Shown one piece after another: positions 36,931-48,498 of a stretch of 64,000 nucleotides of DNA. The notes under the pieces are model-generated. The model was not told the origin of the DNA, searched no databases, and saw nothing but the letters and a program-made list of their open reading frames with translations. The DNA is from Boswellia sacra (taxonomy: Eukaryota; Streptophyta; Magnoliopsida; Sapindales; Burseraceae): NCBI GenBank assembly GCA_013180625.2, contig SNVD02010198.1, forward strand, positions 62,001-126,000. The letters run 5' to 3'. Position 1 is the first letter of the stretch. Each line of letters begins with the position of its first letter. Position numbers and translations under genes: made by a program.

Positions 36931-37190
36931 GGCCTCATCTGGTAGAATTTTATCTTTTAAGTATCTCTTCAGATCATATAACCATGGCTTCTCATCCATT
37001 TTAGCTTTCATTACATGGAGTTCTATGCAGAAAGGGCCTTATATTTATGATATCACTATTGGCCTCATCTAGTAGAATTTTGTCTTTTAAGTATCTCTTC
37101 AGATCATATAACCATGGCTTCTCATCCATTATGGCTTCCATTACATGAAGTTCTATGCAGGAAGGGCCTTATATTTATGATATCACTATT
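36931..37190. repeat. 130-bp tandem duplication within pol of copy C
   Basis: Two copies (36931-37060 and 37061-37190), both starting GGCCTCATCT and ending ATGATATCACTATT. Copy B has a single copy at the same place (about 21885-22015). 130 is not a multiple of three, so the duplication itself would shift the frame. Confidence 0.92.
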
Positions 37191-38103
37191 GGCCTCGCCA
37201 ACAACTTTTGAGTGCTTACCTAAGCTAATGCCAAGAAAGCTAGAGCATTAGCCATATGATTCTCATTTTTGGGGAGATGGGTGAATGTACACTGCTTAAA
37301 CCTCCCAATCAACCTTCTATGTGCTCCAGATATGATTTTAACCTTCCTTCCTTTAAATCCTAATCTTCATTGGCTTGAGAGAAGACTAGCTTTGAATCTT
37401 CCAACACTTCTATTTTATCGATGCCTATCGTAGTTATGATTTCTAACTCAAAGGTACAGGCTTCATGCTTAGCCATGTTGTTAAACTCTGAACTCTAGCT
37501 TCTCAGCAAAGTGAATGACTTTTTTAGTTGGTGAGACTAGAATAACCCTTATTCTGACACCATTTCGATTGACAGCTCCGTCAAAGAGCATTCTCTATCC
37601 CACTATCGAGATTACCCCTAGATGTTCATCTGGGAAATCTAACTCCTACGTTTCATCATCATCGATCAGATTCATGGCCAAGAATTTTGTAACTACTCTT
37701 CCTTTCACCACCTTCTTGGTGACATACTCAATATAGAATTATGACAACTAGACCAGCTATCTTACTAGCTTCCCTACCAATGATGGTGCTTTATAAAGAT
37801 ACTTTATCAGATCCTCCTTCAAGATAGCCTTAATCTTATAAGATTGAAAGTAGTGCCTTAACTTCTTCGAGAGCCACACCATAGCTAGGCATATCTTTTC
37901 CACGTAACTGTGCTTTATCTTATATGGCAACAAATTCTTGCTAAGATAGTAAATGGCTTGTTCCACACAGTCTCGTCTTCTTGTGGTAGCATAACGCCTA
38001 TGGCCTCCTCCTCAAGAGCCAAGTAGAGAATTAGATTCTTATCTGGTTTTGATGGTCTCAAAACTAGTAGATTCTGTAAATACTTCTTAATCTTCTCAAA
38101 CAC
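37191..38103 (-). pseudogene. RNase H regions of gypsy copy C
   Basis: First RNase H: minus frames at 38103-37757 with KKYLQNLLVLRPSKPDKN, LYLALEEEAIGVMLPQ and KIKHSYVEKICLAMVWLSKK. Second, archaeal-type RNase H: homolog of 22091-22324 at about 37510-37280, broken. Two RNase H domains in series are a mark of the Tat lineage. Confidence 0.75.
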
Positions 38104-38121
38104 CTCTTGGAGCTGATCATT

Positions 38122-38938
38122 TCATGTTACTGGTTGATCATCCTTTAGGAGTCTGAAGATCGGTGAACAAATTATCGTCAATTTGGCAATGAATAAACTA
38201 ATGTATTGGATCTTCCCAATAAACCTTCTAACTTCTTTTTTCGTCTTGGTGATGGTATCTCTATGACATCTTACCTTGTTAGGATCTATCTCTATCCGCT
38301 TATTGCCAACTACGAATCCCAACAACTTTCTTGAGGTGACTTCAAAAGCACACTTCTTCGAATTTAGCCACAGCTTGTATTTTTTCAACCTTTCTAGGAA
38401 TCTATCTAATGCTTTGAAATGACCATCTCAAATCTCAGATTTCACCATCATGTCATCTACATATACTTCTATCTCCTTATGCATCATATCATGGAATAAC
38501 GTCATCGTCATTTGTTGGTAGGTCGCCACTGCATTCTTTAATCCGAAGGGCATCACCTTATATGTAGATGTGAGGCAAAGGAAAGTCATCCTTCGGTGCA
38601 GCCTTGTTAATGTCCTAGTAATCAACACACATTTGGACCCTTCCATCCTTCTTTGGTACTGGCATAATGTTGGCTAACCATTCCGAATATTTCACCACAT
38701 CTAGAAGCTTAGCTTCAATATGCTTGGAATCTTTTTCCTTGATTTTCTAAGCCCATTCCAGTCTCAACCTCCTTAACTTCTGCTTGACTGACTTCATATA
38801 CAGATACGTTAGAATCATATGTTTAGCAATACTGTTATCGATTCCAGGCACGTCATCATATGACCAGGCAAAGACTTCTTCATGTTTCTTTAATAATTTT
38901 TCAAATCTCTCTCTCTCTCTCTTTAGGAGTTGTATCAA
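38122..38938 (-). pseudogene. Reverse transcriptase of gypsy copy C
   Basis: Minus strand. N-terminal part at 38938-38747: KHEEVFAWSYDDVPGIDNSI. Palm at 38646-38428: VMPFGLKNAVATYQ followed by the catalytic EVYVDDMMVKS (YVDD). Thumb/connection at 38388-38122: GFVVGNKRIEIDPNKV and KEVRRFIGKIQYISLFIAKL. All main RT motifs are present, though split by two frame breaks. It copies the element RNA in intact relatives, and it would be the only RT in the three-copy cluster with a palm domain. Confidence 0.88.
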
Positions 38939-39392
38939 ATGTAGTTAATATATTCTTGGGTTTTTCAATTGTACCAAGATTAATGCCATGAGTTTGAATG
39001 GTATTAATATCAAATATGTTAGTGAAATGCAAATTATCATGCATAGTTCCATCAGGAAAGACATCACACAAGTAAGCAAATTGATTCTTTATTGCATTAA
39101 GCTTTGAAACATAAATATAATTCTCTTCTTCAAAGAGGTTAGGAATAAATAAATCTTCCTAATAGACATCTTTGATCCCTTCTTCAATGAAAGCAACAAG
39201 GTCGACAGATGGGTCCATTAGTTGTGCTTGATCTTGATGCTTCTCCTCTTTGATCTTCATCTTCTCAACCTCCTCAACCAAGTCATACCTCTTGATAATT
39301 TTAGCCTAAAGTAGGTCCTTGAAAATCTCGAATCTGGGCTTTAATATTCTCTTGTAAAGCCGTGATTCAATGACTCCCACTTACTTTATATC

Positions 39393-40237
39393 TTAGGCTT
39401 TGACAAACTTGTTGAACTCCTCCTTCTTGGACTCAAAGTTTTCTTCTTCATGGGATAAATAGCCTAACCTTTTTCTAGTGGTTTGACCCTTGAAATCTGG
39501 AAGGAATGGCATACCACTTATATTCTTCCCAAGCCCAGTTCTTGGCAAGTATCCTTGTTTCTTCATTATTCTAACAACAACTGGATTGACTTCATCAATC
39601 ATGGTTACATAAAAACCTCCCATGTATCGTATCTCTCTAACTTTCATACTCAAAGTAGAAGCTGCAATGATTGAGATAGCATGAATGGTCATAATCTCCC
39701 GTCTATATTGAATCAGATCTTCTACTGTAAAGTGAAAGAAACTTCACCAAGTAGATGGAACCATGCTTGACTTAATAAAACAGGAAAGGTGATAGGAATG
39801 TCAAGGACTGTGAACTCAGGCACAACTTCAATAGGTCTAGTCTTTACTAACGCCTTGAAAATCTAGATGACACTCCTTTTTGAGTCATCATAAGCCCTAA
39901 TCACAATCTCACAAGGCCCAAGGTTGTCTTTTTCAACACCGAACTTATGCAATATCTTCATAGGCACGATATTGATGGTAAACCCATCATCGACTGTGAT
40001 ACAAAAGGAAATCTTCCTTCCAATCTCTATGGTAATAAACAATGGCTTGTTATGATTCCTTCCTTGAAAAGGTAAGTCATTATCAGTGAAGGTGATCAAA
40101 CCCTTCTCATTTACCCTATTGGGTTCTCTTTCAATGATGGCAATCAACATCTTATTTGGAGTGGCAGCCATTGATATCTCTACCTCTGCCAAAGCTTTCA
40201 CCATGGCTTCTCGATGCTTTTGGGATGAGATCAACAA
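39393..40237 (-). pseudogene. Protease and G-patch region of gypsy copy C
   Basis: Protease at 40237-39863 (minus): ITVDDGFTINIVPMKILHKF corresponds to the retropepsin active-site segment, usually D-G/S-G-S/A; the active-site loop here is altered (DDGF). The downstream segment 39692-39393 contains VVRIMKKQGYLPRTGLGKNI and LGYLSHEEEN, a G-patch, an RNA-binding module found after protease in Tat/Ogre polyproteins. The stretch 38939-39392 is a low-similarity linker. Frames are broken. Confidence 0.75.
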
Positions 40238-42230
40238 GTCGTAAATGTTGGCATTCGCTCAAGTTTTTTTCAACTACTTGATGACTTGGTCTTCTTCTTC
40301 TTTGGCTTCTTCCTTGACAACTTCTTTGCCCTTTTCAATAGTCTTCTCTTTCTCAATTGGTTTCTCCTTCTCCTTCTTATGGTAATATATACAACTTCTT
40401 GTCACTTCTTGGACATTCTCATTCTCCCCTCTAGGTGTTTCTCCCTCATTTGTTTCTCTCCCTCATTTATCACTTTTATTTCTTTTTCATCACTACTAAA
40501 CTCATCCCAAAAGTTTGGAAGAGTCTTGACTTTAGGAATGTTGTCAAATATACCCATGACTCTTGCCTCCTTACACCTTCTAGGTAAACTCTCTGTCTTC
40601 ACAATGCTTTTAGCTCGTTTCCCTTTCTTACCTTTACTACCCTTTTTCACTTTAAGTCTTTTTAGTGGTAGGCCTCTCCTAGCCCTTTTTTCTGGCCATC
40701 CACTTCTTGGCAAATGCATTCATTGGTGTTGACTTCTTTTTGTTGATTGCTTCTTTGTCTTCTACCTTAACTCCATCTTTATCTTCTTTTTCTTATTCCT
40801 CTTTCTAATGGTCACTAAGGCACACAAATTCAGGCTGCAAGCTTCGCTTGACCCTTTTCACAATAATGTTGGTCCATCTACCTTTCTTGGTAAAAATCTT
40901 GGCTGTCAAAGAAATAGGCTCTTCTTTCACCCTTTCAATGATCTCCTTTGCATTTTTCTTCCCTGGGCTCTTTTACCTTAGACTTCTTTTTCATGGCCAC
41001 CTTTCTAATAAACCCTTCTTATTGCTCAAGTTTGGTTCTCCCTTTTCTTGGCTCTCTCAAACTTGCTTGATCTACTCTCTTCAAAAAAATTCATGACTTG
41101 CTCATCAGTCAAGCTTGACCCAATGATGTTAGTCGATTATGGAAGTACTCGGTTGTAGTTAGGCAGTGAATTACTTCTTGTGTTGGGCTCTTCCAAGTCT
41201 AGATCAGGAATCTGACCCTTGTTAATTAAATCTTGAATCTTAAGGTAAAGACAAGTGCAATCGTCGGTCATGTGATCGATCACTTGGTGAAAATCACTTT
41301 CTCATGATGCCTCTAATTCCTTGGCAATAGATTTGGAAGCTCTCTTGGTGGCAATGACTGCAAGATCCCTTCGACTTTCAATCTTGCAAAGATCTTCGAC
41401 AATGCCTTCCCAATTGACTGAACTTCCTTTGTTAAGCGACTGCTTTCACCTCAACATGCTCCGTGCAAAATCCACTAGCTTAATGATACTGCTCTTGATT
41501 TATTCGAGGGTAACTATTGTTGCTTCTCTTTTATCTGACCTCTAAATTTTCTATTTGATGCCTGAATTATAAAAATCTTCAAATATTTTGATTAGAAAGT
41601 CTGTAAGTTTATAACTGATGAAGGCATGGGCCCTATTAATTACCATATGGATCTGGTACTTTTTCGTAGTACTCGTGGTCGTCTTGGCAGCTTTGGCCCT
41701 CCAACGGACTAGGTACTCTAGCAAAGTCTTATTGGGCTTTTGGCGAGTCATCTCCAAATCCCTCAAAGTTATGCCCAATTAGGTATTGTGGCAATATTGT
41801 TTTACGAACTGCTTGGATAGCTCCTCCTAATCTTCTCGAACTCTTTTAGGAAGGTCATGATACCATACTACCGCATCATCATCTAAGGATAGAATGACTA
41901 CTTCAATATATATTTCTTTGACAAATGAGTGGTAGCCATGATAGTAGTATAGTATCTCAAATGTGTCTTCTGATTGTCCTCTCCATTGAACTTGGGCAAA
42001 TTTGGCATGCGAAACTTCGAAGGCAAATCATTATCCCCAATAAACAAGATGTCATCTAGGACTTCGACCTCTTTTAGCCCCTTCTTCTTCAAAAGAGACT
42101 AAACCTTCTCTATGTCTTTGGCCAATTGGCTAACCGATTCAGGCTCATCTTGTTTGGCTAGGCCTTTCCCCCTATCTTTACTTTGGCTTGTCTCACCCTC
42201 ATCACCACCATACCATTACCTTTGGGCAGA
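40238..42230 (-). pseudogene. Gag of gypsy copy C
   Basis: Fragments in order on the minus strand: KKKGLKEVEVLDDILFIGDN at 42092-41898 (start of the gag body), then LRDLEMTRQKPNKTLLEYLV at 41778-41551, the zinc-knuckle and basic region to 40719, and the charged linker ending at 40402. The sequence runs parallel to gag of A and B. At least four frame breaks; inactive. Confidence 0.8.
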
Positions 42231-43072
42231 GACTAGTTCATACAATTAGACCCATTTTGTAGAACTTCGACCACCTTGTCTTGTTAAACGACCACCTTGT
42301 CTAATCCAAACTATGATGACTACAAAACAAAGATGTTAATGTCATGTGTGCATGTATGTGTGCATGATATGATGCATACTCAATCAAGGGCATAAATAGA
42401 CTTTCAGCCTTCCAACCTTATTCCTGCCACCTACGTGAGGCCAAGTCTCTTTTCCTAGGATTTTTGGCCTCATTTCCAAGTCATCATAATGGGATGTGGG
42501 AATGCGATACTCTCTCCTCTAATTCTAACATTCAAATTGATGTTGGATTCTCCATGATTATCATAATATGGCTTCTAAACGTCATAATAACCTTAACTCA
42601 TGGCACATGCGCCCCCCCCCCCCCCAACCACCACCAAAAAGTTTGTTCTTATAGGTGATTTGACATGTAGCACTCGTTCATGATTCCATGAGGTTTGAGT
42701 CGATGTTATTCAAGTGGAATGTACATCCATAGACTTTCATCCCATTGAAAATTTCTAGATTCTTTCACATGGGATTGAGTCTCAAGGGTCCAATGGTCTG
42801 GGCTCCTTCGAGTAAGAGATGCCCCCTCGGACCGATCTCTTTTTATACCAATTCAATAGTATGTGTTCAAAAGTGGTGGCAATAACATGAGTCATCTAAG
42901 AGTCAAATAGAGCCAAGGACTTCTCATGTCGATGCCACATGGCTAGTTCAGGTTGTTCGAGCTCATTGTGTGTAATGTGTCGTGATACAAGGACTCAAAA
43001 TAAGAAAGTAAGCTATTAGAATTTGGTATCCCAATCGAAATCAATTTCTCTTATCCCCAGTGGAGTCGTCAC
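42231..43072 (-). other. Leader and primer site of gypsy copy C
   Basis: Non-coding leader. The primer site at 43054-43071 reads TGACGACTCCACTGGGGA on the minus strand. A run of 14 C lies at 42612-42625; the matching leader of B has only four C at this place. Confidence 0.8.
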
Positions 43073-43817
43073 TATAATTGGGGCTTTCATCCTGCCAGAG
43101 TGCTTAAGACCATGACACTATGTCAAAGCCTCTTTTAAGAGTCAAGAGAACACAAACGAGCCATGAGCACGTCTAGAGAATGGAGACGCCACCCAATTAT
43201 TCAATTCGGAATGAATAGGGGTAATCTGATCCCTCACTTTAGGACCTAAATTACCCTCATCCCTTTAGAGATAGGTTCAGAAAGTTAGATATGAGTCATT
43301 CGCCTTGTCCAAATCAAAATCCAACCTCCACTAGGGTATACCAAATAAAAATAGCTTATGTTATTATATAGTCTGTCTAAGTTGTTCATTTTATGCGCAC
43401 ATTGTTCATTTTCTCTTTTTAAAGATACATAAGGTGATTTCATTCAAGATACTTGTATATTCATACAAAAAAAAAAAAAGAGGGAGAAGAATATAATTAC
43501 AATTTCATTCAAACATAGGCGACAGGGGATAGGATTACATTGCTCTTCAACAATAAATAAATTTACTTCTAAACACTTCAAATATTATTCATTCATTCAT
43601 AACATTCATTGTATATTCATGCATATTATAAATTCAATGTAAACATTCAAGTTGAGACTCGATAAATAGTGAATTCCTCACCACCATATGTGAGTCTATT
43701 AAATGCTTATCAAGCCTCTACATGCATATTCATACACTCAATTATTATTATAAGTAATGGTCCCTGACCATCAATTTGAGTCCACCATCACTTCATGGCA
43801 CTATTCATATTTCTAAA

Positions 43818-45238
43818 TGATGCGTTCGAAACTAGCAAGTATACTAGTCGCACAAGTAATAAAGTGATGAGTGAGATATCGTTCCCACGAGGATTGATTC
43901 TAATTAAATTTGTTATTTTTCAGCAACAATAAACTAAATATGGGGGGTTTTTGTTGAATGATTAATTAAACTGAATACAAAGGCAAATAAAGAATAACAC
44001 AACACAATATTAAATGAATTGAAAATTCAATGAGAGACACTTGGTTAAGGGTTCTTTCTCTGCCACAAGATATGAATTTGTGAATTAACATAGAATTGAA
44101 ATCCAATTACAGAATTGAAGTTATCAACCGTAGATAACAACAAGCTCTGTTATCCCAATCTTTCCTTACTTTGTTGTTAAATAAAAAAAGCTCTTTATTT
44201 AATCTCTATCCATTAAACAACCTAGAACAAGCTCTCTGAGTTTAATTCAATGGAAGCATTACGATGAGAAAGATAGGTTGATCTAAGCGATAATCACACA
44301 AGTTCAGATTATTTAACCTAGGTTGTATTTTCTAATTGCAATCTCTGGTCACAATTTTGCTACTAATGATTGAAAATTCATGACAATTACGGATCAAGAT
44401 TTCTAATCTAGCAATAGACAACAACAGATTATATTCAGTTGGCCATTCCAAATACAATCATTAAGCAATCATAAGCATTAGATATGGGAAAATACAAGCA
44501 ACTTCAATTAGAGAATTGGATAACAATTTCTTACACAATCAACTCCCAAAATCCATATCAAGGGCTTTGAAATCACCCTCAACCAATTCAGATTTAGTTA
44601 CACATATTCAATCAGAATAACAAATACAATACAAGAAAATTCCAGAATTGAAAAGGAAAGAAAGAACTTAGCAAATTCTTTGAAAATCTTCTTTGTAGAT
44701 GAATCTTATTGGAATTGTAGTTCCTCCTCTTTCAAAATCTTCTTTCTCCTTCAAGACTGTCTCTTATACACATCTAGATGTGTATAAGAGACAGACGTTC
44801 TCCCCTCTTCAAGTTATGAAATAAAACCCTAAAATGTGTTTTAAATACTCTGCTACAGTAACGTGCTACAGTGTCCCGTATTGTACATGCTACAGTGATG
44901 TGTGGAATTACATTTCTACACTTCTTACACTGTTTTGATTACAACTTTCGGTACACTGAATGGATTCATAAACCGGAAATTTCTCCAAAAAGTAGACTTC
45001 GAGAGCTTTTCAACGGTATATGATATGTCATCGGGTTCATTGTATATCAATACAATTAAATCCGGGAAGATGGTTGACTAGCAGAGGTGAAAATGAAGGG
45101 TTTTACTCCATTTTTGTGCAAGTTGCTCCAAAACTCCTACAAACATCAAAACCACACAAAAACATAAAATACCAAGGAATATAGCAAAGATACATGGACG
45201 AATTGATATGAAAATGATATATAAATAGACACTTATCA
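43818..45238 (-). repeat. 3' LTR of the Athila-type element
   Basis: Plus-strand text starts TGATGCGTTCGAAACTAGC and ends GACACTTATCA. It differs from the 5' LTR by roughly 20-30 single changes (rough count by eye), plus a block of about 42 bp replaced by 38 bp of Tn5-end sequence (44757-44794). Confidence 0.95.
44757..44794. other. Two inverted Tn5 mosaic ends: likely library adapter left in the assembly
   Basis: CTGTCTCTTATACACATCT (44757-44775) is followed at once by its exact reverse complement AGATGTGTATAAGAGACAG (44776-44794). The 19-mer is the hyperactive Tn5 mosaic end, and the 38-bp palindrome is the Nextera mate-pair junction adapter. At the same place the 5' LTR has 42 bp of ordinary LTR sequence (52532-52573). 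The block is therefore almost surely technical and not biological. Confidence 0.95.
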
Positions 45239-45255
45239 AATTCCCCCACACTTAA
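45239..45255 (-). other. Polypurine tract of the Athila-type element
   Basis: Minus strand reads TTAAGTGTGGGGGAATT directly before the 3' LTR, a typical Athila tract. A second similar text (TTTAAGTGTGGGGGAGG) lies at about 45970-45990, near CACATTGAGGACAATGTG. Confidence 0.85.
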
Positions 45256-47208
45256 CTTTGCTAGTCCTCGAGCAACTACGACAATATGAAATAAAACTAA
45301 ACCGAAACAGAATCAACAAAAAATTAAAACACACAAATGCTTCATCTTGCAAATAGGCCTCAAAGATTGTACTTAATTATAAACCCAAGAAAAACTTCAA
45401 AATAATGCACTTGATCAAGAATTTTATCTCAAAGATTAATTTCGCTTCATTTCAATTCCTCAAGCGTGTGTGTGTGTAGAGCCATTCTCACCTAATCACT
45501 TGTAACACGGATGAGTTTATGCATAAAAATGAATCATATTTAATATTGAAGATGTGTGTATAAATGAACTCCATAGGCCTGCTTTTCAAGTCACTCTCCA
45601 CTAATGTAGACATGCACAACACCAAGGATCAAGTAGGACTTTATAAAGCATGTAACGTTTGGCTTGGGTGAAGGTATGATAAAGGATAATAATTTGGCTC
45701 AAATCATCCACAAACACATAAATCATTCAAGACTATGTAGAGCTCAATCCTATAACATAACTTCATTTCAATTCACCAGGTTACTCCCCCAAACTTATTT
45801 AGAACACTCCATCTTTTTTTTTTTTGCAGAAAACAAAAGAAAACTACACCCCCACACTTTGTTGTTTCATTCTTTTTAAGAACACTTAAGGGTATAGATC
45901 TCTTATTCTTCTTCTTTTGTTCTTTTGTTTTCTTCTTTTTTTCTTTTTTTTTCTTTTTTTTATTACACTTCCCCTCCCCCACACTTAAACAACACATTGT
46001 CCTCAATGTGTAAGTACGTGGACGATAGGTACAGATTGGCTTTTTTTTTTTGTTTTTCTTTTTTTTTTTTTTCAAACACAATGGAACTCACTTGTATTGC
46101 TCATGATACATCCCAACCTCCTCTAACTTCCCAAAACTAGAACATAGCTCAGAATTTAATTGTGAATGATCGACATGCTCATAGATAAGGGATAAACTGT
46201 TTGGAACAAATTCATTTTAGGTTAGGAAATCTTTTAGTGAGTTAACAAAGAAAAAGGCTTACAGAGGCTCAAAGGGGTAACTAGGGATCAATTTCTGTCG
46301 AGGTTGGCTATTAAGGCTCAAACGGTCCAAAGATGGCCTAAATCATTTCCCCAATGTTGCACCGCCTAGGATTTCGCCTTGAGTGACCATCAAACAAGTT
46401 CTAGAATTCATTGAAATCTGAAGAAACATTTAAATTACATAAACTTTCTCTAAGTGAACAAATAACTCAGTGATAATAGCTCAGTGCTCAATGTTGCGCA
46501 AGGAATCAAAAGCACAGCGAAAACCAATAAACATTTCAAGCACACAGATCCATGCATCATTTATCATTTTCCAAGAGTTATTCTTAATTCAATCATTATC
46601 TTATCATCTACCCACAAATTGCAAGAAAAGAGGTACGTGGCGTTGTTACACCTGAGTCAAGATTGTATATTTCAACAATCCTTAGGACCAGTAGCCCGCA
46701 GACTTAAGGTTTCCAGCCTATATACCTTTATTATGAAAGAACAAAACAAGAAACAAGACACTTCAAACAATATGAAATAAACAAACTACAGATTTTTTGA
46801 GAGAGAATGTGTTTCAAGAGTTAAGAAAACCCCATATTCTGCCATTCTCAGGTTTTTCCACCATGTTTTTTTTTTTGAATCGAAACTGATAAAGACAAAA
46901 ACACACAACAACTCGAAATTACATAAAACTAAACTTACTCAGAAAATAATAAAGTCCAACAAATCAGTAAACACAAACAAGTCAGTTAGAATGGGTCTAA
47001 AAAGTTTAGAAGTTAGCCTCCTTATTCAGCCATTATGGATTAAAGAACTCCAGAATGCGTTTCAAGAGAACTTGAACTTTTTAAGCCACCACTCTAAAAG
47101 CCAAGATTAGAAAATATTACCTGGGACAAAAGAAACAACCTGAAAAAAACTCAAATAAACACAATAAAAAGAAAGCAAATGAAAACAAAGCAAACCAGCT
47201 GATAGAGA
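45256..47208 (-). other. Long 3' non-coding region of the Athila-type element
   Basis: About 1.95 kb with no supported gene. Holds A/T homopolymer runs (45813-45827, 45935-45962, 46040-46072) and the palindromic CACATTGAGGACAATGTG, a phrase common downstream of Athila pol genes. Short ORFs here are low-complexity chance frames. Confidence 0.7.
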
Positions 47209-47885
47209 TTACAGATGAAGCGTTAAATCCAGTTTACGCCTCTTATTGCCTTCTCCAAACCAATCTATCCGAGATATTGTTGGATCAGGCGAATAGACGA
47301 ATGCTTGGAATTTGTCAATTAACTCCCCTGCAGTTGAAGCTGTAACCAGGATTTGCCTCGCCGACTGTGAGATGAAGTTTTTTTCTACTGCTTGATCAAG
47401 AAAAGACCACAAACCATCAAAAAAATTATTGACATTTAACAAACCAATGGGTTTCCGATGGATGTTTAGCTGTGCCCAAGAGGTGATTTGAAATATCTCC
47501 TCTAATGTACCATAACCACCAGGCAAGCTATAAATGCATCGGACTTAACAACCATATGTGCAATACGCTCATGCATACTAGAGACCTGTAACTCTTCCCC
47601 GATTGTGTTGCCTACGATATCTCGTACCGCTAATGGTTTAGGGATAATGCCGAGAACTTTGCTCCCTCCTAGGGATGCAGCTGTTGACACACACCCCATT
47701 AACCCAAGACTACCCCCTCCATAAATCAAATGAATACCCTTCGCAGCTAATGTCCTACCAAGATCAAGAGCTGCTGTTGTAAACTCTCCATCTTTACCAA
47801 ATTGCGATCCACAAAATACGCAAATATTTTGGAATCGCCGAATTGGTGTTTTCTCCATTTCTAAAAGTGCTCTAAACTTGTGCAA
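47209..47885 (-). pseudogene. LOG-family cytokinin riboside 5'-monophosphate phosphoribohydrolase, captured, one frameshift
   Basis: Two overlapping minus frames form one protein of about 225 residues, the usual LOG length. N-terminal frame (47885-47502): QNICVFCGSQFGKDGEF, then IHLIYGGGSLGLMGCVSTAA, IIPKPLAVRDIVG and the MHERIAHM segment. C-terminal frame (47526-47209): MPGGYGTLEEIFQITSWAQL, the hallmark PGGYGTLEE motif, then KPIGLLNVNNFFDGLW. A single missing base between AFIA and PGG explains the break. LOG enzymes cleave cytokinin nucleotides to free active cytokinins in the cytosol and nucleus. The Arg of the MHxRKA motif is kept but the Lys is Ile. Plant LOG genes have several introns and none is seen, so this looks like a processed cDNA caught by the retroelement. 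The frameshift, if real, kills it. Confidence 0.9.
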
Positions 47886-48031
47886 GACAATGATGTACGT
47901 TAGGTATTATGCGATTCAAGTGCACGACAGGTTATAAAATGACATGCAAGACAGGTTATAAAATGACATTTCAAAATATGCAAATGGATATATACACACG
48001 TAAAACTCTCAAATTTGACATATGGGGACAT
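47886..48031 (-). promoter_or_regulatory. Short upstream region of LOG with a 23-bp direct repeat
   Basis: ACAGGTTATAAAATGACAT occurs twice in tandem (about 47928-47972). On the minus strand a TATA-like GTATATATCC lies near 47985-47996, about 105 bp before the LOG ATG. Promoter function is only suggested by position. Confidence 0.4.
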
Positions 48032-48280
48032 AATTTCGGTGGGGGTTGCTCGATGCAGATTTATCGCCCCAAGATTTGAAAAAATGAGATATGCTTTCGG
48101 CGAGGTTTGACAAAACCTACACACTTGTCTCCCACGTGAAGCATGGAAAATGGAGATACACTTTCGGCGGGGGTTGACAAAACCTCCACACTGTCTCTCA
48201 CACGTGCAATGAAAAATGGAGATATACTTTCGGCGGAGGTTGACGAAACCTCCGCACTTGTCTCCACGTGTGCTTATACA
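48032..48280 (-). repeat. 66-bp tandem repeat with G-boxes, upstream of LOG
   Basis: Units at 48081-48146, 48147-48212 and 48213-48278, plus a partial at 48032. Each has AAAATGGAGATA, CTTTCGGCGG, a GGTTTGACAAAACC-like inverted repeat holding a TTGAC core, and one perfect CACGTG (48133-48138, 48201-48206, 48265-48270). CACGTG is the plant G-box bound by bZIP and bHLH factors. Since 66 is divisible by three, the minus strand also shows a 22-residue peptide repeat (CGGFVN.RRK.ISIFH) in a 134-codon frame. A regulatory role looks more plausible than a coding one, but both are open. Confidence 0.75.
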
Positions 48281-48498
48281 TGGGGTAGTCATATGGTTTG
48301 TCAAAAAGAAAACTTGAAATTAAAACAAACAAAATCAACAAACAACAACAACACAAAAACAACATTGATAATCAGATCAAACGAAACAAGAAGAAAATAA
48401 ATTTCGACAACAACAACACACATTCAAATATACAAGTAGTTGTGATTGTGGCTCACATCTTCCTCTGGTTTTACGTCCAGTAACGGCTGAAACGCCTT

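Noticed and set aside
45773..46140. Lys- and Phe-rich ORFs on both strands
   Set aside because: Caused by A/T homopolymers in the 3' region of the Athila-type element.
48032..48280. CRISPR-like array
   Set aside because: Units are head-to-tail tandem copies without unique spacers, in plant DNA.
47900..48304. 134-codon minus-strand ORF with a 22-residue repeat as a real gene
   Set aside because: The 66-bp period makes any frame repeat; it has no known domain and overlaps the presumed upstream region of LOG. Kept only as an alternative reading.
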